Source: Kiritimatiellia bacterium (GTDB lineage Bacteria > Verrucomicrobiota > Kiritimatiellia > RFP12 > DVOR01). Taken from it: a stretch of 10,891 nt of DNA. The stretch lies in the NCBI GenBank assembly GCA_017457555.1, contig JAFTHG010000277.1, positions 1 to 10,891 of the forward strand, written 5' to 3'. The translations under genes and the position numbers were made by a program. Positions 1-6,160 of this stretch are shown in pieces; positions within the stretch are counted from its first letter, which is position 1; each line of letters opens with the position of its first letter. The notes below the pieces were generated by a model. The model did not search any database. It was not told where the DNA came from and saw only the letters and a program-made list of their open reading frames with translations.

Positions 1-174
1 GGGTTGCTTGTAATCAAATTTATGCCAATGTTTGAGGAGAAAAGCGCCCCAGCACCTGAATCTGTTGAAGCCACAGTCCAGACAGAAGCAAGTGCACCCC
101 TCACGGTTAAAACCGAGATTGAAGCACCTTCTCAGGTTCTCCCCCTCCCGTCCCCAACTCCAGTTAATGAATAA
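1..174 (+). CDS. 3' end of a plus-strand gene with a Pro/Ala/Glu-rich C-terminal tail (partial)
   Basis: Frame 1 is open from the window edge to a TAA at 172-174, giving the last 57 residues of a protein whose start lies outside. It begins with a short hydrophobic stretch (GLLVIKFMPMF), which could be the end of a membrane helix. About 45 residues follow that are rich in Pro, Ala, Glu, Ser, Thr and Val (APAPES, EASAPL, LPLPSPTP), as in disordered tails. No domain is recognisable, so no function is assigned. A small membrane protein with a disordered tail would fit, but this is a guess. Coding is supported by the open frame to the edge, the natural tail composition, and a strong terminator 20 nt after the stop. 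The gene converges on the minus-strand SDR gene. Confidence 0.6.
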   Translation, partial: GLLVIKFMPMFEEKSAPAPESVEATVQTEASAPLTVKTEIEAPSQVLPLPSPTPVNE

Positions 175-194
175 CGGTGTTTTGGCTGAATACC

Positions 195-232
195 AACAAA
201 AAGACCTCCGTTTATGCGGAGGTCTTTTTGTT
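195..232. terminator. Bidirectional intrinsic terminator between convergent genes
   Basis: A perfect 16-bp inverted repeat (195-210 against 217-232) has a GC-rich core GACCTCCG/CGGAGGTC, a 6-nt loop TTTATG, and flanking A5 and T5 runs. On the plus strand the hairpin ends in TTTTTGTTTT; on the minus strand it ends in TTTTTGTT. It can therefore stop both the plus-strand gene ending at 174 and the minus-strand gene ending at 250, which it sits between. Confidence 0.93.
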
Positions 233-249
233 TTAAGTGATAAATGTAC

Positions 250-1017
250 TCATATAATCGTATATGCGCCATCTGCAACGAGGATTGCTCCTCGCACATA
301 GTTTGATTCTGGCCCAACCAAAAAGCGTACGACATCTGCAATCTCTTCTGGCTTACCAAAACGTTTCATGGGCTGTAATGCTAAAAAGCCTGCCAATCCT
401 GTAGCTTCGTCACCGGTATCGCGTGCACCGTCTAATAGTCCAGGTGTCAGCGTTGTCCCTGGCGCGACGGCGTTCACTTTAATGTTATAAGGTAAGAGTG
501 CCACAGCTGCTGCACGTGTCATAGACGCAATTGCACCTTTGCTTGCATGATAAGCCAAGTATCCCGGTGAGCCAACAATCGCAATCGTTGAGGAAAAGTT
601 GACAATACTTCCTTCAATCTTTTGAGTAATCATACGTTTGGCAGCCCCCTTTAGAAAAAGGAACGAGCCAGTAACATTCACACGCATCACTCGATCAAAT
701 TCTTCTGCACTCGTTTCAAGTAGTGGTTTATTCAGTTGCCATGCCGCATCATTAACCAAGATATCAATTCGCCCGAAACGCTGTTCGGCAACATCTAAGA
801 CATATTCCACCTCTGCTTCTTGCGAAACATCGCATGGCACAAAGCAAATACGTCCTTCCGATGCGTCCGCGAGCGCCTGTCCTACCCTGACATCACAATC
901 AGCCACAATAACATTTGCACCATCAGTGGTTAAACGATGCACAATCGCTTGACCAATTCCTTTTGCGCCACCTGTTACAATGGCCACTTTACCAGATAAT
1001 GACGTTGTCACTAACAT
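250..1017 (-). CDS. SDR-family oxidoreductase (classical, FabG-like)
   Basis: This is a 255-aa classical short-chain dehydrogenase/reductase with a Rossmann fold, the usual length for the family. Visible features are the dinucleotide-binding TGGAKGIG at residues 15-22, acidic Asp40 after beta-2 (suggesting NAD(H) over NADP(H)), NDAA at 89-92 in place of NNAG, catalytic Ser143, the YxxxK pair Tyr156/Lys160, and the PG turn at 186-187. The catalytic set looks complete, so it should be an active soluble NAD-dependent alcohol/ketone oxidoreductase. The substrate cannot be read from sequence; 3-oxoacyl-ACP reductase or sugar dehydrogenase are both possible. The ATG start at 1017 has a purine run (GGGGG) 7 nt upstream. 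It starts 25 nt after the eboE stop and so is probably co-transcribed with it. The terminator at 195-232 closes the unit. Confidence 0.93.
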   Translation of the reverse strand: MLVTTSLSGKVAIVTGGAKGIGQAIVHRLTTDGANVIVADCDVRVGQALADASEGRICFVPCDVSQEAEVEYVLDVAEQRFGRIDILVNDAAWQLNKPLLETSAEEFDRVMRVNVTGSFLFLKGAAKRMITQKIEGSIVNFSSTIAIVGSPGYLAYHASKGAIASMTRAAAVALLPYNIKVNAVAPGTTLTPGLLDGARDTGDEATGLAGFLALQPMKRFGKPEEIADVVRFLVGPESNYVRGAILVADGAYTII

Positions 1018-1042
1018 TGTTTAGCCCCCAATAAAATGGTGT

Positions 1043-2164
1043 TTAGACTGAGCGCAACTGCGCTTTCACCCACAGGATATCATCTAAGAGCCATTCCGAA
1101 AGCGTTTTGGTTCGCAAAGATTCCGGATAGACAAAATAAGTGTAGGTCTCAATTTCAAGTGGCCAACCGCCAGCGCGAACATAACGCCAAAACGCAGGCG
1201 TCAATACGCGGCGGGTTGACTCCAAACGAGAGGTACCATTCCACGCCAACGGCACATGGTAATGAATCCGACCACTCGCACCCAGAACTTTAGGAAGAAT
1301 CGTTTCCGTCAAATCTTCAAAACAGGTCAAATCCGCATTCTCTTCTCGACGGCGGGTTTGATGAAGATACTCTTTATCAATGAACGGTTGCAAATCTTCT
1401 GCAGTGGTATAACGGTTAAACTCTAATGCCGCCGAAATCTGAATTCTGGCAACGGGGATATTGGCAGAAACGATGTTACGTAATGCATTTAAGGGATCTT
1501 CATATCCCACAGCAAAATGACAGGTATCAAAACAAACGCCAATATAATGGCGATACGCAGGAATCCAGTGAGGGTGTTGCCACAAACGCTCAAAGAAATC
1601 AATCGTTGTTTGCGTTGATTCCAGTAAGCAATCTGGCTCTGGTTCAAGAGCCAGACACATTCGTTTCCCGGTAAACCCTTCCAATTTTCGCAGGAAAAGA
1701 GCAATTGCACAGAGTTCTTCAAAGACACTTTCCGAAATCCCTTGACCTTTATCATACGCCAATGGCACAGTTGTCACACTGGTAGGATAATCCCCCATAC
1801 GGGCGATTGGCAAGTGAGAAAGTGCGTAAAACAGATCACGCGTGTAGGACGTTCGTTCAGGTGAAGTCCAATCTGGCTGATAAACGGATGTTTTTATTGA
1901 TTCATCATGAAAAGCCCCGTATGGGAATCCATTAATTCCCATTACCGCCAAATTATTATGCAATAGGAAATTTGAGAATCGTTTAACCGTTTCCGGCACC
2001 CGCAATGCCTTCGCTGCCTGGGCCCCAAACCGCAATCCTACAGGAAATGTGCCACGTTCACCCAAAACCTCGCGTAACGGAAGGGTTACGTCTTTCAATG
2101 CTTGCAAGATAGCATCAAGACTTTCCCCTTTATGTACATTCATACAGTATGTGATCGGATTCAT
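1043..2164 (-). CDS. eboE: EboE-like TIM-barrel protein (metabolite traffic protein)
   Basis: This 373-aa protein resembles EboE, a xylose-isomerase/AP-endonuclease-2-like TIM-barrel protein of the bacterial and algal ebo operon. That operon is implicated in exporting or localising secondary-metabolite precursors (for example scytonemin in cyanobacteria). Family-typical stretches are TYCMNVHKGE (residues 5-14), VGLRFGAQAAKAL (42-54), INGFPYGAFH (77-86), VYQPDWTSPER (94-104), LALEPEPDCLLES (171-183), CFDTCHFAVGYE (211-222), IHYHVPLAW (300-308) and PLEIETYTYFVYP (335-347). Glu174, Asp213, His216, His301, His303 and Glu337/Glu339 are candidate metal ligands by analogy with the fold. The start is the ATG at 2164, with AAAGGA 8 nt upstream; the frame extends to a TTG at 2185 that lacks such a site. 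The rest of the ebo operon (eboA-D, eboF) is absent from this window. Its biochemical activity is unknown. Confidence 0.82.
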   Translation of the reverse strand: MNPITYCMNVHKGESLDAILQALKDVTLPLREVLGERGTFPVGLRFGAQAAKALRVPETVKRFSNFLLHNNLAVMGINGFPYGAFHDESIKTSVYQPDWTSPERTSYTRDLFYALSHLPIARMGDYPTSVTTVPLAYDKGQGISESVFEELCAIALFLRKLEGFTGKRMCLALEPEPDCLLESTQTTIDFFERLWQHPHWIPAYRHYIGVCFDTCHFAVGYEDPLNALRNIVSANIPVARIQISAALEFNRYTTAEDLQPFIDKEYLHQTRRREENADLTCFEDLTETILPKVLGASGRIHYHVPLAWNGTSRLESTRRVLTPAFWRYVRAGGWPLEIETYTYFVYPESLRTKTLSEWLLDDILWVKAQLRSV

Positions 2165-2172
2165 ATGCGATG

Positions 2173-2178
2173 TCCTTT
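2173..2178 (-). promoter_or_regulatory. Ribosome binding site deciding the eboE start
   Basis: AAAGGA on the minus strand lies 8 nt before the ATG at 2164 and supports that start over the upstream in-frame TTG at 2185. The 93 nt between this gene and the metallophosphoesterase (2165-2257) show no hairpin and no convincing promoter. Confidence 0.7.
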
Positions 2179-2257
2179 TGAGCAATCTATGGTTATGACA
2201 CTATTTCTTTAATGTTTCAGGTAGTTTGAATTAGATTCACACCCAATCGTATCCGTA

Positions 2258-3349
2258 TCACGTTGCACGTTTAAGCGTAAAAATCGACAATTCGGATGAA
2301 TAAAGACGATACGGGAAACCAATCCATGACGCACTTCCCGGCGCAACAAATAAACGTAACCCATTCGGCAACGTATAAAATCCACGAACAAATCCATTGT
2401 TAAAGCGCTTCATTAAGGTCGCCAAGCCAGGGAATTGCCCACCATGCGTGTGACCAGAAAACTGCACATCAACACCTAATTCATCTGCATTCACTGCAAT
2501 ACCTGGTTTGTGAACGAGCAGAAAAGTACACGCATCTTTTGGCAATGTCGCCATCATTGATTCTAAAATTGGCAATGACTCATAATTGGTTAATGACCGC
2601 GAATCTGGCAATCCGATAAGCGTTAATCCAGACACCGCAGCAGTTTTGCCATCTAAAACGGTCAATCCCAAAGCTTGATAATAACGAAGATAAGCCTCCG
2701 CCTCATACATAAACTCATGGTTACCGCTAATCACAAATTTGCCAAGTGGTGCTTCAATCTTTTCTAACGGAGCAAGATCCTTTTGACGAAACGCAATCTT
2801 GCCATCTACCTGATCTCCCGTAAATAGAACTAAATCTGGTTTCTGCTCATTCAACTGATTCACAAATCCTTCACACCATGTCTGCCCACGCCAGCAATCA
2901 ATATGCAGGTCTGCAACAATAGCGACCCGAAGTCCTTCTGCACTGGATGGTAAGTTTGGAATCTCAAAGATATATTCTTGAACCGGAGGTTGACGGACAG
3001 CCAACCACAACATTATCGTACCTAATGAAATCCCAGCAATCAGCGGAATAGTGGGCGGGCACTTCACTCGAATCAGGCGTAATCCAATCCACAAAAGCGA
3101 CACCACACCTGTCATCAATGTTATAATGTCACCCCACTTTGCAGGAACAAGTAACCAGAATGGTAACTTATCCGGACACATTACTGAGGCATCAAACAGT
3201 TTTTGCAATAAATAACCCTGTGCAGCCAAGAAAAAGAAAAAGCCTACGAGAATGCGACTCCATAATGGCAATTTCAACATTCGCACTGGTCCAAAAGCTG
3301 TTACTAATGACAATACGCAGAAAATCCCCCAGATAACCCTCAACGTCAT
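2258..3349 (-). CDS. Membrane-anchored metallophosphoesterase (YkuE-like, calcineurin fold)
   Basis: This is a 363-aa protein. The N-terminal third is membrane embedded, with hydrophobic segments at about residues 4-20, 32-50, 65-92 and 102-118. A calcineurin-like phosphoesterase domain follows from about 138. All two-metal motifs are present: VADLHID with Asp147/His149, FTGDQVDG with Asp179, ISGNHEF with Asn210/His211, LLVHKPG with His280, and GHTHGGQ with His300/His302. The protein is probably an active phosphodiesterase or phosphatase at the membrane, and this architecture resembles YkuE/YaeI-type enzymes. The substrate is unknown; phospholipid or nucleotide phosphoesters are both possible. 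The side of the membrane on which the domain lies cannot be settled by reading alone. The ATG at 3349 is preceded by AGGA 7 nt upstream. It starts 29 nt after the esterase stop, consistent with one transcript. Confidence 0.93.
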   Translation of the reverse strand: MTLRVIWGIFCVLSLVTAFGPVRMLKLPLWSRILVGFFFFLAAQGYLLQKLFDASVMCPDKLPFWLLVPAKWGDIITLMTGVVSLLWIGLRLIRVKCPPTIPLIAGISLGTIMLWLAVRQPPVQEYIFEIPNLPSSAEGLRVAIVADLHIDCWRGQTWCEGFVNQLNEQKPDLVLFTGDQVDGKIAFRQKDLAPLEKIEAPLGKFVISGNHEFMYEAEAYLRYYQALGLTVLDGKTAAVSGLTLIGLPDSRSLTNYESLPILESMMATLPKDACTFLLVHKPGIAVNADELGVDVQFSGHTHGGQFPGLATLMKRFNNGFVRGFYTLPNGLRLFVAPGSASWIGFPYRLYSSELSIFTLKRAT

Positions 3350-3378
3350 TTGACTATCCTATTCTAATTCTAAATCAA

Positions 3379-4236
3379 TTAATCTGGCGTAACATACGCC
3401 TTCAATTGCCCCCAAAAGCCACTCCGTTTGGGTACAGTTTCTATCCGGCCTCGCCGTTGACGAAAAATCCATTTCAATAAGGCCGTATCTTTAAAAGCGC
3501 GCCCCCATACGTTATGTCCCGCATTTTCGTATTCCGTATACTTGGGTTGAGCACCAAATGACGTTAATTTGGCCACCATCCGGCGGGAACAGGCTACTGG
3601 CACATTGACATCCTTGTCCCCGTGAAAAATCCAAATTGACGTTGTCGCCGCATTCTTTATTGCATTTTCTTGGAGCGAGCCTCCCCCACAAATTGGAACC
3701 GCAGCAGCAAAATAATCGGGCCAACGTTGAATCGCATCCCAAGTGCCAAACCCCCCGAGTGACAACCCTGCAAGATAAATTCGCTCAGGATCTGCCACGC
3801 CATCAGCAATCAACTTATCCAAATACTCCTTAACCGTGCGTAATGCCGGTGCAGGATAACGCGGTAATCGATAATCTTCTTGAAATGCAATATTCCGCAC
3901 CCAAGCATTACGTTGCGTACATTGCGGAACGATATAAAGTGCTGGCGGTATATCATCATCAATTAATGCCTGACGATGAATTGGAGCAAATGCAGGTAAA
4001 TGCCGTGCATTATCAAGTCCGCATTCGCCACTGCCATGCAGTAAAACTAAAACTGGTACGGGACAATCTGAAGCCTTATAATTTCGCCAAAGCCGAACAG
4101 GCATTGTTTCATTTAATCGATTAGTAATTATATTCGCTTCAAACATCTCTTGCATTGAGAATTGAGCAAACAGTGTACCTGCAACACATAGCATTAGTAT
4201 CGCAGTTGAACTTCTCAATCCCCGAAGATGTTTCAT
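3379..4236 (-). CDS. Exported alpha/beta-hydrolase (esterase / dienelactone-hydrolase-like)
   Basis: This 285-aa protein has an N-terminal signal peptide: basic KHLRGLR, a hydrophobic core, and a likely cut after LFA at about residue 24, so it should act outside the cytoplasm. The alpha/beta-hydrolase fold shows an oxyanion-type LHGSGE (66-71), the nucleophile elbow GLSLGG with Ser159, the acid Asp209 in HGDKDVNVP, and His241 in ENAGHNVW. The triad is complete. This pattern matches prolyl-oligopeptidase/phospholipase-carboxylesterase-like esterases, often called putative phospholipases or feruloyl-esterase-like enzymes; the substrate is not determinable. The start at 4236 is chosen because its ATG overlaps the TGA of the upstream acyltransferase (ATGA) and has GAGGTG 5 nt upstream. 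An in-frame ATG at 4260 would add eight residues in front of the signal peptide. Confidence 0.9.
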   Translation of the reverse strand: MKHLRGLRSSTAILMLCVAGTLFAQFSMQEMFEANIITNRLNETMPVRLWRNYKASDCPVPVLVLLHGSGECGLDNARHLPAFAPIHRQALIDDDIPPALYIVPQCTQRNAWVRNIAFQEDYRLPRYPAPALRTVKEYLDKLIADGVADPERIYLAGLSLGGFGTWDAIQRWPDYFAAAVPICGGGSLQENAIKNAATTSIWIFHGDKDVNVPVACSRRMVAKLTSFGAQPKYTEYENAGHNVWGRAFKDTALLKWIFRQRRGRIETVPKRSGFWGQLKAYVTPD

Positions 4237-5057
4237 CGACGCACCTCGATTTTTCCCCATTCTTCAAGCTTTGAAGCGATGAAATCAACACATTGAGCTT
4301 GTGCAGCTTTTGCATTGGCTCGAGTCACAGGAATCACAGGACCACAAGCAAAACGAACCGGGATTGTCGTATCTACCGGGCCAAAATCTTTTGTGTAACG
4401 TCCCACGCCAAGAAAAGCCGTTTGACCAACCACCGGCACTATGGGCACTCCTGCATTCTGCGCCAATTTTACACCTAATGTATTAAATTTACGACAATCA
4501 AAATACGGCTGACGTGTCCCCTGCGGATATAACAATACCGATGTCTTATCTTCTCGTAAGAACCATTCACCTTTTTCCAATACAGATTTCAAATCTGCCT
4601 TTGGATCTTTTCGACCAACGGGAATCATTTTCCGCGTTGAAAATGTTTGTCCCAATAACGGCACCTTCATCAACGATTCTTTCAATACAATTGCGACTTC
4701 TCCAAACGCCCCTACTAAAGGTGGGCAAGCAAACGTTTCATATAAACTCATATGATTACTCACCACAACCACAGGTCCTACATCCTTCAGCTTCTCAAAG
4801 CCCTCAATGATGACCTCTGTTCCCATACGCTCGGTTTCCCAAAGCAAATGCAAACCACATTCCTGCCAACGTTCATCCGTGAAAAGGCCTCGATGAGACA
4901 ACCACGTCGCACGTGCCATTGAGCCACCTAAGCCACGGATATTGTACACCAACGACGTCCAAAAACCATTCTTACGCTGCTTCCCCAAACGTTCCACCGG
5001 GGTGCGATACGAACCTGTTTCACGAAATGTTTCAAGGAAATCCGTAATCTTTCGCAT
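4233..5057 (-). CDS. PlsC-like lysophospholipid / 1-acylglycerol-3-phosphate acyltransferase with variant motifs
   Basis: This 274-aa member of the LPLAT/PlsC superfamily would transfer an acyl chain to a lysophospholipid or another hydroxyl acceptor at the inner membrane. Motif I is NHMSLYE, with His102 and Glu107, so it is HX4E instead of the usual HX4D. Motif III is PQGTR (178-182), with Gln where PlsC enzymes have Glu. VPIVPV (204-209) matches motif IV. HX4E is a known working dyad in lipid A acyltransferases of the LpxL/HtrB type, so activity is likely, but the acceptor may not be the standard one. The start is the ATG at 5057, with AAGGAG 7 nt upstream; the frame runs further to a TTG at 5078 without such a site. 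It follows the exonuclease by 36 nt and overlaps the esterase by 4 nt. Confidence 0.88.
   Translation of the reverse strand: MRKITDFLETFRETGSYRTPVERLGKQRKNGFWTSLVYNIRGLGGSMARATWLSHRGLFTDERWQECGLHLLWETERMGTEVIIEGFEKLKDVGPVVVVSNHMSLYETFACPPLVGAFGEVAIVLKESLMKVPLLGQTFSTRKMIPVGRKDPKADLKSVLEKGEWFLREDKTSVLLYPQGTRQPYFDCRKFNTLGVKLAQNAGVPIVPVVGQTAFLGVGRYTKDFGPVDTTIPVRFACGPVIPVTRANAKAAQAQCVDFIASKLEEWGKIEVRR
4242..4247 (-). promoter_or_regulatory. Ribosome binding site deciding the esterase start
   Basis: GAGGTG on the minus strand lies 5 nt before the ATG at 4236. It sits inside the 3' end of the acyltransferase gene, as expected for coupled translation across the ATGA overlap. Confidence 0.7.
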
Positions 5058-5064
5058 AACACTA

Positions 5065-5070
5065 CTCCTT
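5065..5070 (-). promoter_or_regulatory. Ribosome binding site deciding the acyltransferase start
   Basis: AAGGAG on the minus strand lies 7 nt before the ATG at 5057. It makes this the likely start rather than the in-frame TTG at 5078. Confidence 0.75.
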
Positions 5071-5093
5071 ATTCTCAAATCAATCGTTTAATA

Positions 5094-5912
5094 TCAAGCC
5101 TGTTTTTTACCACGAGATGGGAAAATACCTAAAAGCGCATTCTCCGCAATGACGCGAGTATCTTCTGGGAAATCACTTTTAACCATCCATTTCAGAAAGG
5201 ATTTACCATCTGGAATAATCCCTTGTGCCAAGTCATATAACTTTGCACCTTTCTTCTTGCCGAAATTGACACATACTTCACCATTAATCCAACGCCAACG
5301 CCCCATCCGATCCACATTCAATGGATCTTGTGGATTAAAAAGCTTATCTAAGGCTTCAATATCCCTCGGCAAATCTGGATAACGGGCAAATTGTCCAATT
5401 AAAACATCTAACGTTGCTTGCGTATCTGCCATCGCTCCATGTGCAGCTTCACCCAAATCTGCACCACAGTAAAACTTCAGAGCTGCCGTCAAGTCACGAG
5501 GTTCGCGCTTATGATAAATCTTCTGTGCATCCAATAATGCGCGTCCTTCTGGATGGAAATTGCGAATCTCACATCGTAAGAATTCTTCATTCAATATCTG
5601 AGCATCAAAATAGCCTGCAGAAAAACCAGCCAGATCACATCCTTCAAAAAACATAAAGATTTCAGAAGCCACTTCGGCAAAAGTTGGACAATCTGCAACT
5701 TCTGCATCTGTAATGCCATGAATTGCAATCGCTTCAACAGGGATTTTCATCTGTGGATTCAACAACCATTCACGTTCGTCACGCGATCCATCTGGATTCA
5801 AACGAATTGCTGCCAACTCAATGATGCGATCAGCTCTCGGTGAAGTCCCGGTTGATTCAATATCAAAAACTACCAACGGGCGTCGTAAAGGCACTGGAAA
5901 ATTATGTTTCAT
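5094..5912 (-). CDS. DnaQ-family 3'-5' exonuclease with C-terminal DUF3820-like domain
   Basis: This 272-aa protein has an RNase-T/DnaQ DEDDh exonuclease domain over about residues 11-175. Exo I is VVFDIESTG (Asp17, Glu19), Exo II lies in AGYFDAQIL (Asp103), and Exo III is HGAMADTQ (His158, Asp163). All four acidic ligands and the catalytic His are present. HGITDAEV (65-72) is also typical of DnaQ-like proteins. The C-terminal part, about 205-265, contains VNFGKKKGAKL and a FLKWM segment. It resembles the small DUF3820-type module (FGKxKGK...L..W) often fused to such exonucleases; its role is unknown. The stand-alone form without a polymerase points to nucleic-acid repair or turnover, not to being the replicative epsilon subunit, but this is not certain. 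The ATG at 5912 has only a weak, close purine stretch (AGGG). It probably heads the six-gene run. Confidence 0.9.
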   Translation of the reverse strand: MKHNFPVPLRRPLVVFDIESTGTSPRADRIIELAAIRLNPDGSRDEREWLLNPQMKIPVEAIAIHGITDAEVADCPTFAEVASEIFMFFEGCDLAGFSAGYFDAQILNEEFLRCEIRNFHPEGRALLDAQKIYHKREPRDLTAALKFYCGADLGEAAHGAMADTQATLDVLIGQFARYPDLPRDIEALDKLFNPQDPLNVDRMGRWRWINGEVCVNFGKKKGAKLYDLAQGIIPDGKSFLKWMVKSDFPEDTRVIAENALLGIFPSRGKKQA

Positions 5913-6045
5913 ATCCCTACTATTTTAGCACACTCTTCTCCCTCACAACCGCTATCATGCCAGACAAAACAACGCAATTAAACACGGACTATCAGAACTC
6001 GTAAGTAAAACGCTATTCTGCCACGAAAAGCGCTCGTATATCAAT

Positions 6046-6075
6046 TCTATAAAGTCTATACTCAAAAACGAACAA
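6046..6075 (-). promoter_or_regulatory. Weak candidate sigma-70 promoter for the exonuclease-led gene run
   Basis: On the minus strand TTGTTC (6075-6070) is followed after 18 nt by TATAGA (6051-6046), each about 4 of 6 matches to the consensus. It lies between the terminator at 6101-6134 and the exonuclease start at 5912, where a promoter is expected. The AT-rich setting makes chance matches likely. A second weak candidate is a TAAAAT at 5922-5927, which would give an almost leaderless transcript. No other gene or repeat is apparent in 5913-6100. Confidence 0.2.
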
Positions 6076-6100
6076 TACAAAATTGAGTTCAAGCTTCCCA

Positions 6101-6134
6101 TAATAAAAATGCGTATCACAAACCATGATACGCA
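6101..6134 (-). terminator. Intrinsic terminator of the synthase genes
   Basis: On the minus strand a perfect 9-bp stem TGCGTATCA/TGATACGCA (6134-6126 and 6118-6110) closes a 7-nt loop TGGTTTG and is followed at once by TTTTTATTA (6109-6101). It begins 26 nt after the stop of the 1101-aa synthase gene, so it should end that transcript and separate it from the exonuclease-led genes. Confidence 0.88.
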
Positions 6135-6160
6135 ATTCTAATTCGTCTTGATAACTACCA

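Noticed and set aside
32..301. Plus-strand 89-aa open frame at the left edge
   Set aside because: It is rich in Arg/Gln/Leu, runs through the terminator hairpin and into the end of the SDR gene; frame 1 ending at 174 is the plausible coding frame here.
3843..4124. Plus-strand 93-aa open frame
   Set aside because: Fully antisense to the esterase gene, whose motifs are intact; no domain is recognisable.
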